Shown in pieces: positions 1 to 7,257 of a DNA stretch of 28,674 nucleotides. Origin of the DNA: DASVWH01 sp036389715 (GTDB lineage: Bacteria > Acidobacteriota > Blastocatellia > Pyrinomonadales > Pyrinomonadaceae); the NCBI GenBank assembly GCA_036389715.1, contig DASVWH010000009.1:1-28674 (forward strand), read 5' to 3'. Numbering within the stretch: position 1 is the stretch's first letter; the number at the start of each line of letters is the position of its first letter. The notes beneath the pieces are model-generated. The model saw only the letters and a program-made list of their open reading frames with translations, was not told the origin of the DNA and did no database searches. A program made the position numbers and the translations under genes.

Positions 1-1
1 C

Positions 2-523
2 GCGATGGACGAGGCCGTCCGAGACTTTATTCGCTCCCGCTATGCCATGCAGGTCGGCGAGCGCACCGCCGAAGAGGTCAAGAAGGAACTGGGCATGGCG
101 AGCCCTTCGGGTGAGCGACAACTGGAAGAGCGGCGGATGGAGGTCGTCGGCAAAGACCTGGTGGACGGCTCGGCCAAGGTCATCGAAATCGGCAGCACGG
201 AGGTCTACGAGGCAATCGAGCCCGTGCTGGCGGAGATCATCACGGGCGCGCGGCGCGTGATAGAGGACTCGCAGCCGGATGTCACAGCCGACATCTATCG
301 CACGGGAATAATTCTGACGGGCGGCGGCGCGCTGCTCGGCGGGATGGCCGAACGCTTGCAGACCGAATTGCGGCTGCACGCGGTGGTCGCGGAAGACCCG
401 CTGGCGGCGGTTGCGCTCGGCGCGGGTCGCCTGCTGGCAGAACCCGAAAGACTCCAGCGCGTCTCGATTCGCCAGGACGTGCCCGCCTGGCAGCAGAGCG
501 AAGAGCTGATTGTTAACTGGTAA
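2..523 (+). CDS. mreB: MreB rod-shape-determining protein, C-terminal part (5' truncated by window edge)
   Basis: This is the C-terminal half of the bacterial actin MreB. MreB polymerises with ATP under the inner membrane and directs lateral peptidoglycan synthesis in rod-shaped cells. The reading frame is open to the left edge, so the start lies outside the window. The visible part begins at MDEAV, followed by the GERTAEEVKKELG helix that is typical of MreB. The phosphate-binding glycine turn TGGGALLGGM comes later, then VVAEDPLAAVALGAG near the end, all in the expected order. About 172 residues are visible, against roughly 340 for a complete MreB. A strong terminator follows the stop at once, so no mreC is co-transcribed downstream on this strand. 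Mbl or another MreB paralogue cannot be excluded from the C-terminus alone. Confidence 0.93.
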   Translation, partial: AMDEAVRDFIRSRYAMQVGERTAEEVKKELGMASPSGERQLEERRMEVVGKDLVDGSAKVIEIGSTEVYEAIEPVLAEIITGARRVIEDSQPDVTADIYRTGIILTGGGALLGGMAERLQTELRLHAVVAEDPLAAVALGAGRLLAEPERLQRVSIRQDVPAWQQSEELIVNW

Positions 524-561
524 TTCTCACCCCGGCGCAATGAACCGCGGGAACGTTGCGA

Positions 562-595
562 GGCCGCGTGAAGCTCAGTCTTCACGCGGCCTTTT
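562..595 (+). terminator. Intrinsic terminator of mreB
   Basis: A perfect 12-bp stem (GGCCGCGTGAAG at 562-573, its complement at 580-591) closes a 6-nt loop and is followed by TTTT. It lies 38 nt after the mreB stop. The opposing gene ending at 619 could also use the hairpin in the reverse direction. Confidence 0.85.
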
Positions 596-618
596 CAGTC
601 TTCTCAAGGGCTTTTCTC

Positions 619-1482
619 TCAAGGGTTTTCGGGTTTTCGCCGGACGCGGGTCTCTTCCGAGAGCGCGTCGTCCTCTTCCAGGGTCGTCTCGACCGTCTCA
701 TAGCGGACGACCGCTTGGTCGGGCGGCGCTGGGCCCGATAGCCGCGCGCGTTCCGGCAGGAGTGCGGCGCGCACGGCCTCGCGTTCGGGCAGCGAGAGCT
801 GCTCATAGGCCCGGAGCAGGCGGCGCGCCTCTGCGTCCGGCTCTTTCTCGGGCGCGGAAATCAGCAGGGCGAGCCCCGCGACGTAGAGCGCGAGCGTGAA
901 GAACGAGATGTAGCCGGTGGCGGGTGCGAAGAACTGCATCTCGACCGTGCCGAGTGAGATGCCCTGGAGCAATGCGTCCGCCAGTTTCTTGAAAAAGCCG
1001 CCCTCCGGGTCCGAGATGCCCGCGAGCAACATGTGCTTGAGGACGAAGGCCGTCCCGAAGAGCACGGCGAGGCTGCGCAGGAGCCTGCGCGCGTCGAACA
1101 ACGAGAAGAGATTGTTCCAGAGCGTCCAGAGGAAGAAGAAGGAGAAGAGCCAGAGCAGCAGCCCGCGCTCGGGCAGGACTGAGTTGAAGGCTTGCGCCGA
1201 TGCGAAAAAGAGTGTCAGCAGCGTGAGCACGTGCGAGACGTTCGTCAGCGGCGGGTAATCGCCCGAAACCCAGCCGCGCAGCTCGATGGCCTCCCCGCGG
1301 ACGAAGAGAATCATCAGGAGCACGGAATGGATGAGCGTAATCAGCGGCGGCGGGACGAAGACGAACGCATGAGTCCCGGCGTCAATGCGCAGCCCGCCCA
1401 GCAGCGCCACCGTCAGGAAGAGCATCGGCAGCAGGATGAAGCGCACGAGCGCTCGGTTTCGCGAACGGTTCGGGACGCTCAT
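619..1482 (-). CDS. Hypothetical integral membrane protein, six predicted helices
   Basis: I do not recognise a named family. The 287-residue protein has six hydrophobic segments at about residues 13-32, 43-61, 84-100, 107-128, 137-155 and 189-209. They are followed by a charged, probably cytoplasmic tail of about 75 residues rich in Arg and Glu (LLRAYEQLSLPEREAVRAAL and an acidic run EEDDALSEE). There are no obvious catalytic motifs. The start ATG overlaps the stop of the upstream TPR-like gene by four bases (ATGA), so the two are translationally coupled and probably function together. The position next to mreB suggests an envelope role, but that is only context. GC-rich codon use matches the neighbours. 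Confidence 0.72.
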   Translation of the reverse strand: MSVPNRSRNRALVRFILLPMLFLTVALLGGLRIDAGTHAFVFVPPPLITLIHSVLLMILFVRGEAIELRGWVSGDYPPLTNVSHVLTLLTLFFASAQAFNSVLPERGLLLWLFSFFFLWTLWNNLFSLFDARRLLRSLAVLFGTAFVLKHMLLAGISDPEGGFFKKLADALLQGISLGTVEMQFFAPATGYISFFTLALYVAGLALLISAPEKEPDAEARRLLRAYEQLSLPEREAVRAALLPERARLSGPAPPDQAVVRYETVETTLEEDDALSEETRVRRKPENP

Positions 1483-1979
1483 TTTCGTTTACTGAAGACT
1501 TTCGGGAGGTCCAAATCGACCCAGCTGCGCCCGATGCCCTTTTCCAGCTCCGCCTTCAATTCCGTGGCCGTGTGCATCTGCAAATCGGGATCTTCGACGG
1601 AGAGCGTGCCTTCCGGCGAGAGATTGATGGCGCGATTGGCCGCCTCCAGGCCCTGCTTGTAAAGCTCTTCGTCTGTAAAGAGGCGGCCCCAGCCCTCCCT
1701 GTAATAAGAGTAGGCGATGTAGAACTGCGTGCGCGCGTCACGACGGCCCGGGTCGGCGCGTTCCCACTCGTCGCGGGCGGCGCGAAACTGCTCGCGGTGA
1801 AAAAGCTCCAGCGCGGCCCTGAACCTCGCCAGGTCAATCTCGTAAGTCCCGGTCGCAGCCTCCGCGCCCGCCGCGACTTCCTTGAAAGTGCGCGGCTCGG
1901 TGGCGTACAGCCAGATGATGAAGACGGCGAAGAGAATCGTCCAGGCGACGCCGACGCTTTGGATGAGCCTGTGTTGCAT
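1479..1979 (-). CDS. Small membrane-anchored TPR-like protein
   Basis: This 166-residue protein has one N-terminal membrane segment (about residues 9-25, VGVAWTILFAVFIIWLY) followed by a soluble helical region. The part from about residue 43 to 115 has TPR-like periodicity (ALELFHREQFRAARDEWERA, then QFYIAYSYYREG, then QGLEAANRAINLSPEG), suggesting a protein-protein interaction domain. I chose the ATG at 1979 over the longer frame starting at 2099, because the extra 40 residues are not signal-like and the membrane segment follows the shorter start directly. No clear Shine-Dalgarno is seen before it. It is the first gene of a two-gene unit, and its stop overlaps the start of the six-helix membrane protein by four bases. 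The function is unknown. Confidence 0.68.
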   Translation of the reverse strand: MQHRLIQSVGVAWTILFAVFIIWLYATEPRTFKEVAAGAEAATGTYEIDLARFRAALELFHREQFRAARDEWERADPGRRDARTQFYIAYSYYREGWGRLFTDEELYKQGLEAANRAINLSPEGTLSVEDPDLQMHTATELKAELEKGIGRSWVDLDLPKVFSKRK

Positions 1980-1987
1980 TCTATAAT
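1959..1987 (+). promoter_or_regulatory. Candidate sigma70 promoter for the 2061 gene
   Basis: TTGGAT (1959-1964), a 17-nt spacer and a consensus TATAAT (1982-1987) on the plus strand. Transcription would start near 1994, giving a leader of about 65 nt before the ATG at 2061. The element lies over the first codons of the divergent TPR-like gene. Confidence 0.5.
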
Positions 1988-2002
1988 CCGATGTCTTGAA
2001 AG

Positions 2003-2032
2003 AAGCTAGAGGATGCTTCCCCGTGCTGTCAA
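2003..2032 (-). promoter_or_regulatory. Candidate sigma70 promoter for the TPR-like/membrane protein unit
   Basis: On the minus strand, TTGACA (2032-2027), an 18-nt spacer and a weak -10 TAGCTT (2008-2003). Transcription would start near 1996, about 17 nt before the ATG at 1979. The -35 is perfect but the -10 matches at only three positions. Confidence 0.4.
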
Positions 2033-2060
2033 TAGAATTGCGGCGGGCGCTCTGTGCTGC

Positions 2061-2318
2061 ATGATGGATGAATATATTCGAGAACAGATAGCCGGGCATC
2101 GTGCGACCGCCCGCTCATTGGGCGAGGCCGCGCTCGACGCTATCCGGCGCGGCGACATCGGGCTCGCGCGGACGGCCTCCAGACAGGCGGCACAGTACGC
2201 GCGAATCGTGCTCCAACTGGAGACGGGCGAGAAACAGGTAGCGCCCGCGGACGCTCTCCCCGCCGTCTCGGAGGAGCGGAACGATGGTGAAGCGTCGCCT
2301 TCCGGTGCGGCCCGGTAA
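2061..2318 (+). CDS. Small hypothetical helical protein (about 85 aa)
   Basis: I do not recognise this short gene. The predicted product is soluble and mostly helical, with a repeated Ala/Arg-rich amphipathic pattern (GEAALDAIRRGDIGLARTAS, then QAAQYARIVLQLETGE) and a low-complexity tail. Third-position GC in the core matches the neighbouring real genes, which is why I call it coding rather than a shadow. The start is uncertain. ATG codons at 2061 and 2064 lie next to the first recognisable protein-like sequence (MDEYIREQIAGHRATARS). An in-frame ATG at 2013 would add 16 residues. It lies 74 nt upstream of dusB in the same direction and could share its transcript. Confidence 0.55.
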   Translation: MMDEYIREQIAGHRATARSLGEAALDAIRRGDIGLARTASRQAAQYARIVLQLETGEKQVAPADALPAVSEERNDGEASPSGAAR

Positions 2319-2392
2319 AGCCGCCCGGCAGCGATTTCGCCGGGTTTGATTGGCAGGCACGTTTAATCGGCGAGTACCATTCGAGTTAACAG

Positions 2393-3463
2393 ATGACCAG
2401 GCCCTTCAAGATTCGTGACATCGAGATTAACCCGCCGCTGGTGCTCTCGCCGATGGCGGGCGTGACGGACGTGCCGTTCCGCGCCCTCTTGAAGCGGCGC
2501 GGCGGGATCGGGCTGACCGTCTCGGAGTTCATCTCGGTCGAGGGACTGACGCGCCACAACCCGAAGTCGAAACGGCAGATGCGCTTTTACGCAGACGAGC
2601 GCCCCTTCGCCGTGCAGATTTTCGGCGGCCAGGCAGAGCGGATGCGGATGGCTGCGGAGATGGCCGAAGAGGTCGGCGCGGATATTCTTGACATTAATTG
2701 CGGCTGCCCCGCGCCGAAGGTCGTCAAGCACGGCGGCGGCTCCGGGCTGCTGCGCGACCTGCAACGCCTGGAAGTTATTCTCAAAGAGATTAAGCGTGCG
2801 ATCAGGATTCCGTTGACGATCAAGATTCGCGCGGGCTACTACGACCACACGATCAACGCGGTCGAGACCGCGAGGCTGGCCGAAGCCTGCGGCGTCGAGC
2901 ACATCGCGCTGCACGCCCGGACCAAGGAGCAGGGCTACAAGGGGCTCGCCGACTGGGATTTGGTCCGGCAGGTCAAGGAGGCCGTGAGCGTGCCCGTCTC
3001 CGGCAGCGGCGACGTGACGACCATCGAAGGCGCGTTCACCAAGTGGCGCGAGACCGGCTGCGACGGCATTCTCATCGGGCGGGGCGCGATGGCCAATCCC
3101 TGGATTTTCCGCCAGATAGAGGACACCCTGGCCGGGCGCGAAATCTTTCAGCCGACGCTCGAAGACAAGCGCGCCGTGCTGCTCGAATATTTCGACATGC
3201 TGCGCGAGGATATGCCGGAGCTGCCCGCCATCGGGCGGATGAAGCAGTTGGCCGGACAGTTCACGCGCGGCTTACAGGGCGGCGCGCTCTTTCGCACCAC
3301 TCTCTATCATTCACACTCGGTCGCGGAGATTCTCGACCGCATCTCGGAATACTTTGAAGCGATGGCAGAGGGCCGCCCGTACTTCGGCGAAGGCAAGCCT
3401 GCCGGGGTTGAAGAAGAAGCGCCCGTGCTCGATTCATGCGAGGCGGCGACGGCCGGAACTTAG
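2393..3463 (+). CDS. dusB: tRNA-dihydrouridine synthase DusB
   Basis: This flavoenzyme reduces specific uridines in the D-loop of tRNA to dihydrouridine using NAD(P)H and FMN. The 356-residue protein has the expected TIM-barrel layout. The N-terminal FMN-binding LVLSPMAGVTDVPFR is at residues 16-30. The catalytic segment INCGCPAPKV is at 101-110, with Cys105 as the likely proton donor. KIRAGYYD and the ALHARTKEQGYKG motif follow in the middle, and SGSGDV and LIGRGAMANPWIF form the phosphate-binding end. A helical C-terminal tRNA-binding domain completes it. The order and length match bacterial DusB rather than DusA or DusC. No clear Shine-Dalgarno precedes the ATG. In several bacteria dusB precedes fis, but here it is followed by a terminator and a convergent gene. 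Confidence 0.93.
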   Translation: MTRPFKIRDIEINPPLVLSPMAGVTDVPFRALLKRRGGIGLTVSEFISVEGLTRHNPKSKRQMRFYADERPFAVQIFGGQAERMRMAAEMAEEVGADILDINCGCPAPKVVKHGGGSGLLRDLQRLEVILKEIKRAIRIPLTIKIRAGYYDHTINAVETARLAEACGVEHIALHARTKEQGYKGLADWDLVRQVKEAVSVPVSGSGDVTTIEGAFTKWRETGCDGILIGRGAMANPWIFRQIEDTLAGREIFQPTLEDKRAVLLEYFDMLREDMPELPAIGRMKQLAGQFTRGLQGGALFRTTLYHSHSVAEILDRISEYFEAMAEGRPYFGEGKPAGVEEEAPVLDSCEAATAGT

Positions 3464-3551
3464 AATCTGCACCCACGTCTTAACCCGGCGTGTCCGAAGA
3501 GACGTTGCCCGAGCGCGGACGCCGCAGGGCCGGGCGAGAGTATCAGCGATG

Positions 3552-3601
3552 AAAGATGAAGGAGCGGTAATTCGAGTTGAATTACCGCTCCTTCATCTTT
3601 T
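3552..3601. terminator. Perfect 22-bp hairpin, bidirectional terminator
   Basis: The left arm 3552-3573 and right arm 3579-3600 are exact complements around a 5-nt loop (GAGTT). The arms begin with AAAGATGAAGG and end in CATCTTT, so each strand ends in a short T run. It lies between convergent dusB (+, ends 3463) and the exported-protein gene (-, ends 3691), and can serve both. Confidence 0.8.
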
Positions 3602-3690
3602 CGCCTTGATGCCTGCGCTCTGTTTAGCAAAGGGCCGGACGGAGAGCTTGAACTGCGCGCCGGGTTGGAAACCTGAGAACGCAACCGGGC

Positions 3691-4248
3691 TTACTCTTCA
3701 AGCTCGGCATCGCTGGCCCACGCGACGAGCGAGTGGTTGAGCCACTTGACCCAGGACGGCGACGCTCCTACCCGCTCGCCGTCGTCCGTCTCGACGACTT
3801 CGATCCTGTTGATGGCGTCCAGCGAAACGCCCTCCATCCAGACGCCGTAGCCGGAATTGATGGCGACGGAAGCGCCCGCCCGCAACGGCTGTATCTCGAA
3901 GATGGTCCTCGCTTCGACGCCTTTGAGCGGCTGCCCGTCGGCGTCATAAGCCCTGATCTCGAAAGAGGTCCGGCTCAATCGCCGATTCGTTTCGTTGCTG
4001 ATGTTGCCCTTGACGATGGTGCTGCCCATCGCTCTGACGAGCAGCAGGTTCTTCAGGGCGAAGGAGGCTTCACCCGCCCCGACGGGGAGGTCTCCATACG
4101 ACCTGATGTTGACGAGCGTCTTGATGGCTTGCTGCGAGCTGCTGTTACTGCTGCGCTGTGCCACCTCCTGCGCGCGCCAGAGCCCCGGCGCGACGAAGGC
4201 CAGGAGCACCGCCGGGAGCAGTGCGATTCTGAATAAACGTTGACTCAT
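3691..4248 (-). CDS. Small exported protein with FxLYD-like domain
   Basis: The 185-residue product begins with a Sec signal peptide (basic MSQRLFR, hydrophobic core to about residue 20, cleavage near residue 26). A single beta-rich domain follows. Residues 76-135 (GSTIVKGNISNETNRRL, then SFEIRAYDADGQPL, then FEIQPLRAGASVAI) read like an FxLYD or Ig-like domain, in which a conserved change of a secreted protein is described by a strand-turn-strand pattern. The C-terminus is acidic. It lies 42 nt downstream of the L,D-transpeptidase on the same strand and is likely in the same operon, so a role in the cell wall or periplasm is plausible but unproven. No catalytic residues are apparent. Confidence 0.68.
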   Translation of the reverse strand: MSQRLFRIALLPAVLLAFVAPGLWRAQEVAQRSSNSSSQQAIKTLVNIRSYGDLPVGAGEASFALKNLLLVRAMGSTIVKGNISNETNRRLSRTSFEIRAYDADGQPLKGVEARTIFEIQPLRAGASVAINSGYGVWMEGVSLDAINRIEVVETDDGERVGASPSWVKWLNHSLVAWASDAELEE

Positions 4249-4290
4249 GATTACTTGCTTTCTTTCCCCTTGATCTTGATTTCCCCTTGA

Positions 4291-5799
4291 TTACCGCCGC
4301 TTGCCGCCGGGCGCGGCCCCGGCAGCCTTCTTCGCGCCGTTGCCGGTGTCCAGTTCGACCGGCGCCGGATAGCCTTTGCCCTTGAGCGCGGCGATTTCGA
4401 TGACGATCTCTTTTTTGCCCTTGACGTTTCGCGTCACCTGCCCGCTGGCGGCAGCCTCGCCCTTTTTGTTCTCGTTCTTAGTCGCGGAGCTGCCGTTGGC
4501 ATTCCTGTTGGAAGCGTTCGACGCATTGCCCTGAGGGGCGGTCGAGGCGTTGGCGTGAGCGCCGTTTCCCGGCTGGTCGCTCCGGCCGCTGGCATCACGC
4601 GACATCTCCTTGAGCGCGTTGAGGACCTGCGTGCGTTCCTGTTCGGTCAACTGTTCGAGCGTTGTGCCGTAGGTTGCGAGCACGGCGCGGAGATTCTCTT
4701 CCGTATTGGTGTCGCGGTCATAAACGTCGCGGTAGATGTGCAGCTTGCCGTCTTCGACGACGATGGTTTCGTAGCGCAGCTCGACCACGACGGGGCGGCT
4801 GAGCTTCACGTCCTTAGTCTCCTCGGGCTTCTTCGCATACTCGCTCATCTGCTCTTCGGAGATGTTGGTCCCGCTCAGGCGCGCCAGCACTCGCGCGAAG
4901 TCCTGAACCTGCGGAGTGGTCAGCCCAACGCAGCCGTGCGAAGCGAAAGTGCCGAGCCTCGCAGGTGATTTGCCGCCGTGAATCAAGGACGGCAGTCCAA
5001 TCGGTATCTTAATGGGGCCGAGCGGATTGAGCTTGCTTCCGGCCTCTACTTTCTGCCCCGGCTTGACCTTGTTGGAGGTTTCGACCCAGGGCTCGTCGGG
5101 CGCTGTCCAGGTCGGGTTGAAGATGATCTGCGCGGCCTTGCGCTGGCCCGTCGGGAGCGGAAATTCTGGATAGCCGATGCCGACCTTGTAGGACTTGACG
5201 AGCTGCCCGCCCTCGAAAACGTCCATCCTGTAGGCGGGCGCGTTGACGACGATGCGCGTGTCGGACGGAACGACGTTGAGCTTACCGCCGCCGCCGGTAT
5301 GCGCCTGAGCATTGCCGGAATCGTTTGGCCCAGCGCCGCTCGCGGCCTCTTCGCCGCCGCTCCAGCGTTGGCGCAGAAGGGCCGAGAGCTGCTGTGCCTT
5401 CTCCTGGCCGATGATGGCATTGATCTGCTCGGCGGCGTGCGCGCGTGCCGAAGCGGTCGAGCCGTTGTAATCGTCCGAGTCCGTCTCGCGCAGCTTGGAG
5501 GTCTCTTCGCGGGCCATCGTCCGCAGCCTGCCGATCTGCTCGTCGGTCAATTGCAGCCTGCTTTTTAAGTCCGCCTGGAATGTCTCGTCGGCGAAGAAAG
5601 CGTCTAGGACGGGCAGCGTCACCGGCATGGAGCTTTCGTCGGCGGCGCTCGTCTTGACCGTCTGAACGGTTGGGGACGGCGTGGCCGGGGCACTGCTCGG
5701 ATTGCTGTTGGCTACGTTGGCGGGCTGCTGGTTGACGCACCCGCCGCAGGCGATTGAGAGGACGATGGCGGCCACTGCCGCCCGCAGAAAATTACTCAT
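4291..5799 (-). CDS. Lipoprotein L,D-transpeptidase (YkuD domain)
   Basis: L,D-transpeptidases form 3-3 crosslinks in peptidoglycan or attach proteins to it through a catalytic cysteine. The 502-residue protein starts with a lipoprotein-like signal (hydrophobic AAIVLSIA, then Cys18/Cys21). A Ser/Pro/Thr linker and a helical segment at about 65-145 follow, the latter including LQLTDEQIGRLRTM, which resembles the LTxxQ repeats of Spy/CpxP. The YkuD fold spans about 180-345, with His274 in LIHGG and the catalytic SHGC at 287-290 (Cys290). The residue usually Arg or Asn two after the Cys is Gly (SHGCVGL). The C-terminal 110 residues are Asn/Ala/Lys-rich low complexity. AGGAG lies 12 nt before the ATG. 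It is the first gene of a likely two-gene operon. Confidence 0.86.
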   Translation of the reverse strand: MSNFLRAAVAAIVLSIACGGCVNQQPANVANSNPSSAPATPSPTVQTVKTSAADESSMPVTLPVLDAFFADETFQADLKSRLQLTDEQIGRLRTMAREETSKLRETDSDDYNGSTASARAHAAEQINAIIGQEKAQQLSALLRQRWSGGEEAASGAGPNDSGNAQAHTGGGGKLNVVPSDTRIVVNAPAYRMDVFEGGQLVKSYKVGIGYPEFPLPTGQRKAAQIIFNPTWTAPDEPWVETSNKVKPGQKVEAGSKLNPLGPIKIPIGLPSLIHGGKSPARLGTFASHGCVGLTTPQVQDFARVLARLSGTNISEEQMSEYAKKPEETKDVKLSRPVVVELRYETIVVEDGKLHIYRDVYDRDTNTEENLRAVLATYGTTLEQLTEQERTQVLNALKEMSRDASGRSDQPGNGAHANASTAPQGNASNASNRNANGSSATKNENKKGEAAASGQVTRNVKGKKEIVIEIAALKGKGYPAPVELDTGNGAKKAAGAAPGGKRR

Positions 5800-6424
5800 T
5801 CTTGCTTGCTGCTCCTGTTTGTCGGTCTTCTATCTGTCTTCTTTATAAAGGGCCGCCCGGTTTTTCGGGGCGCTCCGCTGTTCCTTCAAATTGACTTGTC
5901 AGCACGGGGCGAACCCTACTCGCTGGCTAACTTCCGGGCGCACCCCGCGAAAAATGCTCTTCTGCTGTTGCAACAGTCGTTCCCAGCTGCGCGAGCGCCC
6001 GTTTCTTGGCTGTTTTCGGAATGTCCGCGCGGGTTTCGGTAACCGAGTGAACCATAAGCGAACGCTCGGCGCGCTATAAACCGTTCACCTTGGAAGAATC
6101 CGGGGCCAACAGGCCGCAACGAAAATGACGGGAAGGGCAGGAGGATAAAAGGGATAAGCGTTGGAGCGGCAGAGAATCGGGAGGGCAAAAGGTTAAGAAT
6201 AAGGGCGGGCGTCGAGAGTCAGGTTCGAGGGCTAGTTTAGAGAGCTAGTTTAGAGAGCTAGTTTAGAGAGCTGGGGTCAAGAGTTCAGGCATGTTTCCTG
6301 TTCGCGCTTCGCCGCTTTTACATGCTTTGCGGCTTCCGCTTTACGACTCGCAGTCTTCCGCTTCACGCTTCACGGCTTGCGCTCTTACACTTTATCTCCT
6401 GATTCCCGTCCCTTTGCTAAGAGT
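5800..6424. other. Gene-free intergenic stretch
   Basis: These 625 bases hold no convincing gene. The short frames here have no signal-like or family-like content. The left part is the upstream region of the L,D-transpeptidase. From about 6120 to 6285 the plus strand is purine-rich, and from about 6286 to 6400 it becomes pyrimidine-rich with many CGCTT/GCTTT words. A 13-bp tandem repeat sits between them. The stretch also receives the 3' end of the M23 peptidase gene, but I see no clean terminator for it. Confidence 0.6.
6231..6272. repeat. 13-bp tandem repeat, three copies plus 3 nt
   Basis: The unit GCTAGTTTAGAGA occurs at 6231-6243, 6244-6256 and 6257-6269 without a mismatch. It is followed by GCT and then diverges. 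There are no spacers, so it is a simple tandem repeat and not a CRISPR array. Confidence 0.95.
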
Positions 6425-7174
6425 TCACTTTCCGCCTCGCAGGAGCGGGTAGGGGTTGATGTTGGTCCCGTCCCAGTAGCGCTTCGGGTCCGCGACGATG
6501 AGGACGGAGAAGTGCAGGTGATAGTTGCCGGGGCCTGCGTTGCCAGTGTCGCCGACGTAGCCGATGGTCTCGCCGCGATGGGCGAAGCGGCCTTCGGCGA
6601 GGCCGTCGGCGTAGCGCTCCAGGTGCGCGTAGTAATAGACGGTCCGGTTGTCGTTGTCCAACTGGTAAACGGTCGTGCCGCCGCGCTGGCTCTGGAAGAG
6701 CTTGACGATGCGGCCGTCCGTGACGGCCAGGACGGGCGTCCCGCGCGGGGCCGGAATGTCTATCGCATCATGCACACGCCCCTCCGAACGCGCGTCCTGA
6801 AAGGTATCCCGCAACTGGTCTGCGCGGACTCCCGCGACCGGGACGAGCAGCGCCTTTGAGCCGCCGGGCGCGGCAGCAGAGGAAGGCGCGGGCGAAGCCG
6901 AAGCGGAAGGCTGCGGGGCGCTCTCGGTCTGAGTTGCAGAGGGCTGCGGCGCCGGGTCGGCGAGAGGGTCCGTGCCCGTAGAAGGAGTCGCCGTCGGCGT
7001 TGATGTGGGAAGGGCGGCTGGCGCGACGGGCGTCGAGACGCCTGCCGGGGCGGGCGTCACCGCGGCTATTTGTCCGGGCCGCTGCCTGCCGCTCAAGTAC
7101 CAGACGAGCGCGACCAGGACGGAGAGCGCCGCCGCGATGGCAAAGAGCATTCGGATGCGCGGCTGGTTTGCCAT
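6425..7174 (-). CDS. Membrane-anchored M23 (LytM-type) peptidase
   Basis: M23 enzymes are zinc endopeptidases that cut peptide crosslinks in peptidoglycan. Some family members lack activity and act as activators. The 249-residue protein has an N-terminal membrane anchor (about residues 9-27) and a long Pro/Thr/Ser/Ala-rich linker (about 38-104) that would span the periplasm. The M23 domain lies at about 110-245. Zinc ligands are visible: His135 and Asp139 in HDAID, and His221 in HLHF with His219 as the partner. His184 (YYAH) fits the other catalytic His. All key residues are present, so it should be active. No Shine-Dalgarno precedes the start. A 13-bp tandem duplication abuts the ATG instead. 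The NDH-2-like gene lies 83 nt upstream on the same strand. Confidence 0.88.
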   Translation of the reverse strand: MANQPRIRMLFAIAAALSVLVALVWYLSGRQRPGQIAAVTPAPAGVSTPVAPAALPTSTPTATPSTGTDPLADPAPQPSATQTESAPQPSASASPAPSSAAAPGGSKALLVPVAGVRADQLRDTFQDARSEGRVHDAIDIPAPRGTPVLAVTDGRIVKLFQSQRGGTTVYQLDNDNRTVYYYAHLERYADGLAEGRFAHRGETIGYVGDTGNAGPGNYHLHFSVLIVADPKRYWDGTNINPYPLLRGGK

Positions 7175-7200
7175 AGGGTCAGTCGGGAGGGTCAGTCGGG
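7175..7200. repeat. Perfect 13-bp tandem duplication at a gene start
   Basis: AGGGTCAGTCGGG occurs at 7175-7187 and again at 7188-7200, directly before the start codon of the M23 peptidase (minus strand). It occupies the place where a ribosome binding site would be. Confidence 0.95.
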
Positions 7201-7257
7201 CCCGGCGCGCGGCGAGCTTGAGTCATCGCCCGTCCCGTGCACAGTCCTCCGTCCGGT

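Noticed and set aside
2375..2392. A GTTAAC element just before dusB as a third copy of the microprotein operator
   Set aside because: GTTAAC occurs there (2384-2389) once, without the flanking CAATC or a partner at 51 bp, so it is likely chance.
3733..4243. Plus-strand frames opposite the FxLYD-like gene
   Set aside because: They lack signal-like or domain-like content, while the minus frame has a signal peptide and a beta domain.
6231..6272. A short CRISPR array
   Set aside because: The 13-bp units are directly tandem with no spacers, and there are no cas genes.
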